A DNA stretch of 64,000 bases from positions 124,001 to 188,000 of the forward strand of contig NZ_JADEYQ010000007.1 in assembly GCF_022627575.1 (NCBI RefSeq), in the 5' to 3' direction. The notes under the pieces are model-generated. The model saw nothing but the letters and a program-made list of their open reading frames with translations, searched no databases and was not told the origin of the DNA. Position numbers and translations under genes: made by a program. Positions 54,296 to 62,633 of this stretch are shown here, piece after piece (within the stretch, counting starts at the first letter, position 1; each line of letters begins with the position of its first letter). This DNA comes from Sphingobacterium rhinopitheci. GTDB lineage: Bacteria > Bacteroidota > Bacteroidia > Sphingobacteriales > Sphingobacteriaceae.

Positions 54296-55205
54296 TATTA
54301 TTAATTTTTTTTGCTGTAGTATAAAAGTACCATCCTATTATACCTGTTAGAATAAAGCTACCAAGATACACAATTATTGAATATCCTTCACTAGCCTGTA
54401 GCTCTTCGTAGGTTTTACCTTGCCTCGCATAATAAAAAGAAAGAACAACTGCAGCCCCATTATTTATAAAATGGCCCATTATAGGTACCCATATATTTTG
54501 GGACCAAAGAAGCATATATCCAAAAAAAGCCCCCAATATCATCCGCGGTACAAAACCAAAAAACTGAACGTGAATAGCGCTAAAAATAATAGCGGTAATC
54601 CAAATAGTGATATGTTTATTTTTGACCACACGCGCTACAATATTCATCAAAGAGCCTCTAAAATAGTATTCTTCGGCTATAGCGGGCACTACAGCAATGG
54701 CAAATAAATTGACGAACAATAATGTCCAACTATCAACCATGACAATATCTTTTGTTAATGCCGCCATGTCATCTTCCTTCATGCGCATCCAACTCTCAAG
54801 CCCTTTCAAATCAGGAGGGAAGCTCATATTCATATTCACCTCTCCAATCCATTGCATCATAGGCATAAAAGCAATCAACAATAAGGCTGCTAACGACAAA
54901 AATATTGGTAAGCCTTTCGTTTGCATAGGAAAATAATCGTTGTATGGCTCTATACGCTTTAATAGTAAAGCAGGGAGTAGAAATGTGCCCAATGAACCAC
55001 TAATAATCAATGCATAAGAAAAGATAGGATTATTTTTAAAGTCGATTCCCATACTATCATCTAACATAGTTGAGAATCCTCCATTCAGTAATACTTCGAT
55101 AAAGACCACTAACAGTTGAGCACCTACAGCACATGCTAAGGTAAGTCCCAAAAGAATAGTCAAAGATATCCAAGTAGGATTCGTCTTTATTCCATATTTA
55201 TTCAT
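54273..55205 (-). CDS. CPBP family intramembrane metalloprotease
   Basis: 310-aa membrane protein of the CAAX-protease/bacteriocin-processing (Abi) family. Motif 1: Glu178-Glu179 with Arg183 (EEYYFRG); motif 2: His212 (IHVQFFGFVPR); motif 3: His245 (MGHFINNG). About eight hydrophobic segments. Members cut membrane proteins or serve in bacteriocin immunity; the target is not known. It is the first gene of a unit with DUF2007, cdsA and DUF2461. Confidence 0.9.
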   Translation of the reverse strand: MNKYGIKTNPTWISLTILLGLTLACAVGAQLLVVFIEVLLNGGFSTMLDDSMGIDFKNNPIFSYALIISGSLGTFLLPALLLKRIEPYNDYFPMQTKGLPIFLSLAALLLIAFMPMMQWIGEVNMNMSFPPDLKGLESWMRMKEDDMAALTKDIVMVDSWTLLFVNLFAIAVVPAIAEEYYFRGSLMNIVARVVKNKHITIWITAIIFSAIHVQFFGFVPRMILGAFFGYMLLWSQNIWVPIMGHFINNGAAVVLSFYYARQGKTYEELQASEGYSIIVYLGSFILTGIIGWYFYTTAKKINNSDGKGLD

Positions 55206-55232
55206 GCCTTAAAGTTAACATTATAAAATAAA

Positions 55233-55254
55233 AAAAGGGGCTTTCGCCCCTTTT
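55233..55254 (-). terminator. Terminator after the tricorn-like protease gene
   Basis: AAAAGGGGC/GCCCCTTTT with a TTTC loop, directly after the stop on the minus strand and followed there by a T run. Confidence 0.92.
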
Positions 55255-55257
55255 CAT

Positions 55258-58200
55258 TTAATTAACACGGATTGGATCAGCCGGTTTTTTAATCTCTTTA
55301 TAAGGATATGTTTTGATATCTTCTAATAGTAATTTAACCGTTCTTTCCAATTGAGGATCACGTCCTTCTAATAAATCTTTAGGTAGTTGTTCCACAAAGA
55401 TATCAGGAGCTACACCTTCATTCTCGATAATATAATTACCATTTAAGTCAAAAACACCGAAGTTGGGAGAAGTAATACTTCCACCATCCAACAATGGCGG
55501 ATATCCAGAAATACCAACCAAAATACCCATCGTTGTACGTCCAACAAGCTTACCTAATCCTCTGTGACGGAACATATACGGCATCATATCACCTCCTGAT
55601 CCTGCATTTTCATTGATAATCATAGCTTTAGGGCCATAAATACCATTTCCTGGAGTCGTAAATGACTTACCATCCCGAATTCCCCAACCTGCGATCAGTT
55701 CACGTGAAAGTAAATCAATAACGTAATCGGCAACAGAACCGCCACCATTATTACGCTCGTCCATCAATAAAGCTTTTTTATCCATTTGAGAGAAATAATA
55801 ACGGTTGAAATTAGTATATCCTTCATTTGCGGTATTAGGCATATAGACATAAGCAATCTGTCCATTGCTCAATTTGTCCACTTTCTTACGGTTGGTTTCT
55901 ACCCAATCCATACGCCTAAGATCAATTTCATTGCTATAGCTAATAGGTTTAACGGTCACGTCTCTACTACCTGCGATAGTTGGCTTTGAATTGATTTTTA
56001 GCACAACTTGCTTACCGACTTTATTTTCTAATAATTTATAAATATTTACCTCCTTAGACAAAGGAACACCATCCACAGCAACGATATAATTACCTTCTAC
56101 GATATTCAAGCCAGGCTCTGCTAATGGAGCTTTAAAAGAAGGATTCCAATCTAAACGTGTAAAGATCTTGTTGATTTTATAAATACCATCAACCTCTTCA
56201 AGATCAGCGCCCAATGTACCCGTACTGATCGAAGGCGATGAAGGTTGATCACCAGGATAAATATAAGCGTGCCCTACGACCAGTTCTCCCATCATTTCGT
56301 TTAGTAGATATCCTAAATCAGAACGATGATTTACATAAGGAAGAAACTTCTCATACTTCGCTTTTACAGCCTCCCAATCAGCACCATGCATGTTCTCTAC
56401 ATAGAAAAACTCTTTTTGCATCGCCCATACCTCATTAAATATTTGTTTCCATTCAGCGGCAGGATCAACTTCAAATTTAAAGTCATCAGTTTTCAACTTC
56501 CCTGCATTAGGTACTGGTTTTTGACCTGCATTGACGATATAGAAATCACGTCCTACGTTATATATCATCTTTTTACCATCCGCACTAATTCGAAAACCTC
56601 GCGCATTGTCCACTAAAATTTTGTCTTCCAATTTTTCTAAATCAAATGCACCAATAGCCCTTCCTTTTTGATAGATCAACATATTTTCGACATTACCATC
56701 TAAGCGGTAATATCCAGCAGAAAGAGGTAAAGCGATTATACGATTATTGATATTATCAAAATCTACATTCAACTTTTTAGGAGCAGATTTTGCGGCAACT
56801 TTAGCATCTTCCTTACCTTTGTTCTTATCGACTTTCTTTACATCATTTTTAGGATCTTCTACTTTATCCTCCTTAATAGTTTCCTCATCGCTTTCATTTT
56901 TAAATAGCGATGCTGAATTCTTAGATAAGATAAAAGCATAAACATTGTATTGTGGATTTCTCTCATACGCAGACATATGAAGGCCCGAATTGGTCAATCC
57001 TGTATTTGTACTTGCCGTAAAGAAAAGATATTTACCATCTCTACTAAATACAGGTGAAGAAACTTCACTCATACCATCTGTAATCTGGTGCGATTCCTTG
57101 GTTTCCAAATTATACATAAAAACAGCGTCAACGCCATTCGCTAAACTCTTGATATAGGCTATCCAATTGGAATCAAAGGACCATGAAGGCTGAAAATGAT
57201 TACGTGTACGTCCTGTAATAGATGCTAATTTGTCCGCATCTACCAATACGACATTCTTGGTATCGATATCAACATAATACAAATTAAGGTGCGCATCGTT
57301 AAAAAACACTTTTTTGCTGTCAGGAGACCAGGTAGGTTCAAAGAAGAATAATCCTTTACCTAGGTCAATATATACTTCTTGGTCCGCTGCTTTTTGATCT
57401 CGTAAAACAAGTTGGTATTTACCATTCTTATCAGACAAATAAGAAATCCATTTGCCATTCGGTGACCAAGCTGGAAAACGCTCATGGCTAGATGCCGAAT
57501 TAGAGATATTGCGGGCATCACCTTTTTCTTTTGGCACACTTACTATCTCTCCACGGCTTTCAAATAAAGCACGTTGGCCTGTAGGTGATATATTAAAATT
57601 GCGGATATCCTCATTCAAATCCACATATTTTGTGCGTTTGTACAGAGGATCAGCATTTACAGCAATTTTTAATGTATTAACAGTATTAGTTCCTAAATCG
57701 AAAATATTTACTTGACCATTATATTCAAATACCAACTCATTGCCTTCACCAGACAACGTACGAACATCATAATCCGTATAATTTGTTAGTTTATCTACCT
57801 TCTTAGTTTTGGTATCATAACTAAAAATATTCACTATTTTATCTCTATCAGATAAGAAATAAACTTTTGATCCCAGCCAAATTGGTCTCACATCGTTGCA
57901 ATTCTCGCCAGGGACTACTTCTATATTTTTAGTCTTTGTATCAAAGATCCAAATAGAAGGCATACCACCCCCTCTATAACGCTTAAAAGCGACTCTATCA
58001 CGTTCAGTAGGATCAGTATTTTTGATATAAGCCCAGTAACGTCCATCAGGTGATGGGCTTCCTTGATAGGCCTCGGGCATTATTAATGGGGATGCTAACG
58101 CTGCATTCAAGCTGGTCTTATACAGTCTAGAACCAAGCGAATAATCAAACTCACGTGCCGTTTGGAAATATACTTCGCTATTATTAAGCCATCCGCGCAT

Positions 58201-58539
58201 TACATCTGCTGCAGGGTGAAAAGTAATTCGCTTTGGCTCGCCACCAAATACCGGAATAGTATACACATCGGTATTACCGTCATAATTGCCGGTAAAAGCA
58301 ATCTGTGTCCCATCCGGAGAAAATAGAGGATTAAGTTCTACACCAGGATTAGAGGTCAATCGTCGTGGGTTCTGACCATTTTTATCGGCTATCCAAATAT
58401 CACCTCCATATACAAATGTGATGTGCGTTTTACTAATATCAGGATTACGTAAAAGTAAAGTAGGATCTTGTGCGGATGCCATTTGAAGACTTCCCATTGT
58501 AAGTCCCAAACACAATAAATGAGCTATTCTTTTTATCAT
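55258..58539 (-). CDS. Tricorn-like S41 protease
   Basis: 1093 aa from the ATG at 58539, giving a signal peptide (MIKRIAHLLCLGLTMGS ... ASA); a longer reading would start inside the promoter. Layout: beta-propeller with WD40/PD40-type blades (about 30-330 and 330-590, for example LTSNPGVELNPLFSPDGTQI), a Lys/Glu/Asp-rich linker (about 535-580), a helical part, PDZ (about 770-860) and the S41 domain. Catalytic residues by comparison with tricorn: His757 (VVGHAY), Ser981 (NAGSGGD) and Glu1041 (NEGVAPD). Tricorn degrades peptides from the proteasome in archaea; in Bacteroidota these exported homologues probably degrade peptides in the periplasm (inference). Confidence 0.93.
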   Translation of the reverse strand: MIKRIAHLLCLGLTMGSLQMASAQDPTLLLRNPDISKTHITFVYGGDIWIADKNGQNPRRLTSNPGVELNPLFSPDGTQIAFTGNYDGNTDVYTIPVFGGEPKRITFHPAADVMRGWLNNSEVYFQTAREFDYSLGSRLYKTSLNAALASPLIMPEAYQGSPSPDGRYWAYIKNTDPTERDRVAFKRYRGGGMPSIWIFDTKTKNIEVVPGENCNDVRPIWLGSKVYFLSDRDKIVNIFSYDTKTKKVDKLTNYTDYDVRTLSGEGNELVFEYNGQVNIFDLGTNTVNTLKIAVNADPLYKRTKYVDLNEDIRNFNISPTGQRALFESRGEIVSVPKEKGDARNISNSASSHERFPAWSPNGKWISYLSDKNGKYQLVLRDQKAADQEVYIDLGKGLFFFEPTWSPDSKKVFFNDAHLNLYYVDIDTKNVVLVDADKLASITGRTRNHFQPSWSFDSNWIAYIKSLANGVDAVFMYNLETKESHQITDGMSEVSSPVFSRDGKYLFFTASTNTGLTNSGLHMSAYERNPQYNVYAFILSKNSASLFKNESDEETIKEDKVEDPKNDVKKVDKNKGKEDAKVAAKSAPKKLNVDFDNINNRIIALPLSAGYYRLDGNVENMLIYQKGRAIGAFDLEKLEDKILVDNARGFRISADGKKMIYNVGRDFYIVNAGQKPVPNAGKLKTDDFKFEVDPAAEWKQIFNEVWAMQKEFFYVENMHGADWEAVKAKYEKFLPYVNHRSDLGYLLNEMMGELVVGHAYIYPGDQPSSPSISTGTLGADLEEVDGIYKINKIFTRLDWNPSFKAPLAEPGLNIVEGNYIVAVDGVPLSKEVNIYKLLENKVGKQVVLKINSKPTIAGSRDVTVKPISYSNEIDLRRMDWVETNRKKVDKLSNGQIAYVYMPNTANEGYTNFNRYYFSQMDKKALLMDERNNGGGSVADYVIDLLSRELIAGWGIRDGKSFTTPGNGIYGPKAMIINENAGSGGDMMPYMFRHRGLGKLVGRTTMGILVGISGYPPLLDGGSITSPNFGVFDLNGNYIIENEGVAPDIFVEQLPKDLLEGRDPQLERTVKLLLEDIKTYPYKEIKKPADPIRVN

Positions 58540-58569
58540 ATACGTTTTGTACAGGTTAATTATGCAAGA

Positions 58570-58577
58570 CAAATATA
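58570..58577 (-). promoter_or_regulatory. -7 box of the tricorn-like gene
   Basis: TATATTTG on the minus strand, 30 nt before the ATG, matches TAnnTTTG; no -33 TTTG seen. Confidence 0.55.
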
Positions 58578-58650
58578 TTAGAATTAACTATAGCTTATTA
58601 ACTAAAGAGCTATTGTAACAATAAAATTTAAGAAGGAATACTGGATCAAC

Positions 58651-58677
58651 AAAAAAGGTCAGCATACTATGCTGACC
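58651..58677 (-). terminator. Terminator after the zinc-ribbon gene
   Basis: GGTCAGCAT/ATGCTGACC (58657-58665 with 58669-58677), 3-nt loop, with an A6 run at 58651-58656 that reads as U-tract on the minus strand. Confidence 0.85.
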
Positions 58678-58703
58678 CTTACTATATTGTTTAATACAAA
58701 TAT

Positions 58704-59438
58704 TTAGTCTTCAGAAGAGATTTCCTCATCTACTAAAACACGTCCACAGTGTTCGCAAATGATGATTTTTTTGCGTTGACGGATTTCAGATTGTAACTGT
58801 GCAGGAATCTTGTTATGACAACCAGAACAACTATCACGCTCAATAAAAGCAACACTTAAACCATTACGGTACGAATTACGAAGTCTATTATAAACTTTGA
58901 ATAAACGCTCATCAATTTTAGCAGATGCTGCTTCAGCTTTTGCTAATAATGTTTCTTCTTCAATTTGAGTTTCCGAAGTAATCGTATTTAGCTCTAGTTT
59001 TTTGCCTTCTAATTCGCCTTTAGCGTAATCTAAATTCGACTGTGTTTTATCGTAACCTTCGGTTTTGCTTCTGATTTCAAACTCTGCTTCTTTGATTCTT
59101 TTTTCACAAACTTGAATTTCTAAGCCTTGAATTTCGATTTCTTTAGAGATAGCATCGTATTCACGATTGTTTTTCACCTCATTCAATTGTCCTTCGTATT
59201 TTTTGATCGCTGCTTGCGCATCTTTGATCATGTTTTTACGTTTTACAATTGAGTCTTCTAAGTCATCTAAGTCAACTCTAGTTTTTTCTAAACGAGTTTC
59301 TAATCCAGCGATTTCATCTTCTAAATCAGCCACTTCGATAGGAAGCTCGCCACGAACCTGACGAATCTTATCTATTTTTGAGTGGATCGACTGCAGCGCC
59401 CACAATGCTTTTAGTTTTTGTTCTACAGTTTGTTCCAT
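58704..59438 (-). CDS. Coiled-coil zinc-ribbon protein
   Basis: 244 aa. Long coiled coils span about residues 30-180 (VADLEDEIAGLETRLEKTR, KGELEGKKLELN). A C4 zinc ribbon closes the protein: CSGCHNKIP ... CEHCGRVL, followed by an acidic tail. This is the widespread C4-type zinc-ribbon family, often called a nucleic acid-binding protein and often next to Nif3-like genes, as here; function not established. Its ATG overlaps the stop of the Nif3-like gene by one base. Confidence 0.88.
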   Translation of the reverse strand: MEQTVEQKLKALWALQSIHSKIDKIRQVRGELPIEVADLEDEIAGLETRLEKTRVDLDDLEDSIVKRKNMIKDAQAAIKKYEGQLNEVKNNREYDAISKEIEIQGLEIQVCEKRIKEAEFEIRSKTEGYDKTQSNLDYAKGELEGKKLELNTITSETQIEEETLLAKAEAASAKIDERLFKVYNRLRNSYRNGLSVAFIERDSCSGCHNKIPAQLQSEIRQRKKIIICEHCGRVLVDEEISSED

Positions 59439-60535
59439 TAACAGTAATATTTTATTGGATTTGTGTCTGTTTCCGTTATTAAGACAGCAAAGTTAGCAAA
59501 TTTTTTCTTAATAATATCTAACAATAATTCTTGGGTAAATTGCTCCGATTCAAAATGTCCGATATCAGCGATAACAATTTGATTTTCGGCATCAAAAAAT
59601 TCGTGGTATTTATAGTCCCCTGTTATAAATATATCTGCGCCAGAGCGTTTGGCATCATTCAATAGAAATCCTCCAGCTCCCCCACACACAGCAACGCGCT
59701 GAATTGGTTTATCCAGTAATGCGGTATGGCGAATAACATTCAACTGTAATTTATCTTTAAGGTACGCTAAGAAGTCTACACCTTCCATTGGTTGTGATAG
59801 ATTACCAATCACACCAGAACCAACATTCTTCAATGAATTGTCTAATGTAACTAAATTATACGCAACTTCTTCATAAGGATGAGTTGAAAGCATAGAAACA
59901 ATTATATTACGTTCCAAATAAGCAGGGAATACAACCTCTATTTTAGTTTCTTCTACTCTTTCTTGTTTGCCGACTTCACCTATTGCTGGCGAAGCGCCAT
60001 CCAATGGTCTAAATGTGCCATATCCCGCAGTATTATAGCTGCACTCATCGTAATCCCCTATTGCACCCGCTCCTGCCTCAAACAGCGCCTTACGCACTTC
60101 TTCGACGTTCGCTCTTGGTACATAAACGACCAATTTTTTCATTAAGCCAGACTTAGGGCTTAAAATCGCTTGATTTGATAATGCTAATTTTTTAGCAATT
60201 TTAGAGCTAACCCCTCCTAATACATTATCCAGATTAGTATGAATGGCATATAGGGCGATATTATTTTTAATAGCTTTGATGACGGTACGCTCGACATAAT
60301 TGGCATTATTGAAACGTTTCAATCCTTTAAAAACAATAGGATGATGAGAAATAATCAAATCACAACCCTTATCAATTGCCTCTTGCACAACATCTTCGGT
60401 ACAATCTAAGGAAATCAAAATCTTATTAACTACATCATTTGAATTTCCAACAATTAAACCAGAGTTATCATATGATTCTTGATAACTAAGTGGAGCGATA
60501 GACTCCAAATAACTAGTAATATCTTTTATTTTCAT
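59438..60535 (-). CDS. Nif3-like dinuclear metal-centre protein
   Basis: 365 aa from the ATG at 60535; an earlier in-frame start would overlap the gene before. N-terminal MKIKDITSYLESIAPLSYQE, metal ligands in LIISHHPIVFKGLKRF and ADIGHFESEQ, AIHTNLDN, and an inserted PII-like domain in the middle (about 130-235) typical of the longer YqfO form. It was described as GTP cyclohydrolase I type 2 in some databases, but that activity is doubtful. Part of a five-gene run with coupled ends. Confidence 0.9.
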   Translation of the reverse strand: MKIKDITSYLESIAPLSYQESYDNSGLIVGNSNDVVNKILISLDCTEDVVQEAIDKGCDLIISHHPIVFKGLKRFNNANYVERTVIKAIKNNIALYAIHTNLDNVLGGVSSKIAKKLALSNQAILSPKSGLMKKLVVYVPRANVEEVRKALFEAGAGAIGDYDECSYNTAGYGTFRPLDGASPAIGEVGKQERVEETKIEVVFPAYLERNIIVSMLSTHPYEEVAYNLVTLDNSLKNVGSGVIGNLSQPMEGVDFLAYLKDKLQLNVIRHTALLDKPIQRVAVCGGAGGFLLNDAKRSGADIFITGDYKYHEFFDAENQIVIADIGHFESEQFTQELLLDIIKKKFANFAVLITETDTNPIKYYC

Positions 60536-60536
60536 A

Positions 60537-61064
60537 TTAATTCTCCTCAATTTCAGCCTCATCAGCAACTACTTCACCTTCAGCCAAAGCAGCCGTCTCC
60601 TTCAATAATTTTTTATATTCAGCTATTTTTCTCCAATACATAAAAAAAGCGACGAAATTAGAAAACATAGCGATATAAATAATAACATTAGGCAATGGAA
60701 AATTACGCACAAGATAACTCCAAGCAAACATACTACCTTCCCTTTGTGTAGGATTTTCGTCGATCGGGACTTTACGATCAAAGAATTCATTATTCAAGGA
60801 ATCTCTCAAGTGTCTGACAACTTGAAAATTCCAATATATATTAAATAGCGGTAAAGCCATTAAAAATGCTTGACCGGGTGTCATAAATCGATTTTCCTTT
60901 TGCACAAGCAATAAAGTCGTACGAATAGTATTGGCCAAAAGCAGCCATAATACAATCTGTAAAATACTCAAACCTATAATATAGGGTAAATAAGGCAATA
61001 TTGCCTGAAATTGAGGATCCTTTAGTAATTCTTGAAACTGAGGGTCCTTTAATAATTCTTCCAT
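60537..61064 (-). CDS. Membrane protein with ELLKDPQFQ repeat
   Basis: 175 aa. It opens with two tandem copies of ELLKDPQFQ, then a membrane segment (about 26-48), a loop, a segment near 66-80, another near 125-145 (NVIIYIAMFSNFVAFFMYW) and an acidic Glu-rich tail. I do not recognise the family. FNIYWNFQVVRHLRDSLNNE is a possible conserved loop. It sits between the alpha/beta hydrolase and Nif3-like genes with one-base gaps on both sides. Confidence 0.75.
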   Translation of the reverse strand: MEELLKDPQFQELLKDPQFQAILPYLPYIIGLSILQIVLWLLLANTIRTTLLLVQKENRFMTPGQAFLMALPLFNIYWNFQVVRHLRDSLNNEFFDRKVPIDENPTQREGSMFAWSYLVRNFPLPNVIIYIAMFSNFVAFFMYWRKIAEYKKLLKETAALAEGEVVADEAEIEEN

Positions 61065-61065
61065 T

Positions 61066-61818
61066 TTACTTCTCTTCTAACAAAATATGAACCAATTGGT
61101 CCAATTTATCAATTTGCGGATTATGTGACGCTTCTAATTTAACCGTTTTCCATTTATTCTTTAAAGCCTTTTGATAAAAAGGATAGAAATCATCTTTTTC
61201 TATTCCTCCTTTAGCAGATTCATAAGTAAAAATATAGGTTGTTGGTAAAGCTAATCGTTTATTATTCTTTAATCGTATCTTTTGTGTAAATGTTGAAAGC
61301 GGATGTGATACATCCCTTGGCATCTTCGTGGTATCCTTTACCCATGTAGGAATAATTCCCGAGCGATCTATATTAAATCTAGAAGATGCTTCCGCAGGAT
61401 TAATACCCAAGCTTTCAAGGGCATTATATCCGTCTTCAGGGATAATAGCATCCAAATAAACCATCTTCTTAATGCGCTCAGGTATACTATCTGCAACAGC
61501 ACTAATAACCATGCCACCGTAGCTGTGACCTACTAAAACGACATCATTTAGATTTTCAAAAAGAATAGTATTTACAATATCCTTGCTGTGTGTATCTAAG
61601 TTAATATCATCATTCATCAAATGATAACGTTCCCCCAAGCCTGTCATGGTAGGTCGATAAACAATATGACCCTCATTAGTAAGTCGCTGAGCAGTTTTTT
61701 TAAACTGCCAAGCCCCGCCCCATGCGCCATGTACAATTACATAAGTAGTTTGCTGGGCATATACATTTAGTCCTATAAAACAACTAAATAATAAAGCTAT
61801 ATTTTTGATAAAACTCAT
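61066..61818 (-). CDS. Exported alpha/beta hydrolase
   Basis: 250 aa with a signal peptide (about 1-21, ending NVYA). HGAWGGAWQFKK (oxyanion region), GHSYGG with the nucleophilic Ser, DAIIPEDG and ASHNPQID with the catalytic His show an alpha/beta hydrolase of the esterase type close to plant-like salicylate/hydroxynitrile esterases. Substrate unknown. It follows the RsmI-like gene by 17 bp and precedes the membrane protein by one base. Confidence 0.85.
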   Translation of the reverse strand: MSFIKNIALLFSCFIGLNVYAQQTTYVIVHGAWGGAWQFKKTAQRLTNEGHIVYRPTMTGLGERYHLMNDDINLDTHSKDIVNTILFENLNDVVLVGHSYGGMVISAVADSIPERIKKMVYLDAIIPEDGYNALESLGINPAEASSRFNIDRSGIIPTWVKDTTKMPRDVSHPLSTFTQKIRLKNNKRLALPTTYIFTYESAKGGIEKDDFYPFYQKALKNKWKTVKLEASHNPQIDKLDQLVHILLEEK

Positions 61819-61835
61819 CCCTAAAAATACTAAGA

Positions 61836-62546
61836 CTACGCAAATAATAAAAATATCGCTGGTATCTTATGCAACTCTAGCGTTGTATTTTTCCACTCCC
61901 CAATAGTTTTAGTCATTATAACTTCATCAGCTCCTGTAAGATTTGCGGCTACACACAATTTAGTCGATGGTTTGGCAACGCGCAATAGCTCTGCCAGTAG
62001 TTGATTGTTACGGAATGGCGTCTCTATAAATATTTGTGTTAGTTTCTCACGTGCACTTTGATTCTCCAAATCCTTAATACGTTTCGCACGGTCTACTTTA
62101 TCAATCGGTAAGTAACCATGAAAAGTAAACTTCTGACCATTAAAGCCCGAAGCCATTAAAGCCAATAAAATAGAACTCGGCCCTACCATCGGTATTACTT
62201 GCACTCCTCTTCTATGTGCTTCAGCAACGACATCTGCACCTGGATCCGCTATTCCCGGGCAACCTGCTTCGGACATCAATCCGATATCTTTACCCTTTTT
62301 TACATTGGCAAAAACCAAATTATAATCCATTTTCTCTCGCGTATGCTTGCCATAATCATGAATAATCAATTCGCTTTGTGGAATTGTCAGTCCCGCTGTC
62401 TTCAAAAAACGTCGTGCTGTTTTCTCGTTTTCAACTACATACTCGGCTATCGTATTGATAATATCGTGATGTATCATCGTATACGATGATTTTTCTGCTC
62501 CTTCTGCCAATGGAACAGGAATTAAATAAAGCTTACCTTTTTGCAT
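61836..62546 (-). CDS. RsmI-like tetrapyrrole methylase family protein
   Basis: 236 aa from the ATG at 62546; a TTG two codons upstream is the end of the -7 box. LYLIPVPLAEGA, GLMSEAGCPGIADPG, VVAEAHRRGVQVIPMVGPSS and IFIETPFRNNQL are close to the 16S rRNA 2'-O-ribose C1402 methyltransferase RsmI, but the N-terminal LIPVPLAEG replaces the classic LVATPIGN, and the protein is shorter than RsmI (about 285 aa). A related Bacteroidota branch is likely; rRNA methylation is inferred. Confidence 0.82.
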   Translation of the reverse strand: MQKGKLYLIPVPLAEGAEKSSYTMIHHDIINTIAEYVVENEKTARRFLKTAGLTIPQSELIIHDYGKHTREKMDYNLVFANVKKGKDIGLMSEAGCPGIADPGADVVAEAHRRGVQVIPMVGPSSILLALMASGFNGQKFTFHGYLPIDKVDRAKRIKDLENQSAREKLTQIFIETPFRNNQLLAELLRVAKPSTKLCVAANLTGADEVIMTKTIGEWKNTTLELHKIPAIFLLFA

Positions 62547-62549
62547 ATA

Positions 62550-62557
62550 CAAACGTA
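62550..62557 (-). promoter_or_regulatory. -7 box of the RsmI-like operon
   Basis: TACGTTTG on the minus strand, only 3 nt before the ATG, predicts a leaderless mRNA. No -33 at the canonical distance. Confidence 0.55.
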
Positions 62558-62580
62558 CCCAAATAGTTTAATAAATAAAA

Positions 62581-62608
62581 AATCCCCAAACCAAAAGGTT
62601 TGGGGATT
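62581..62608 (-). terminator. Terminator after gcvP
   Basis: Perfect 12-bp stem AATCCCCAAACC/GGTTTGGGGATT with an AAAA loop; the A run at 62577-62582 is the U-tract on the minus strand. Confidence 0.9.
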
Positions 62609-62633
62609 GGAATATTATGACACCAATAAAAGA

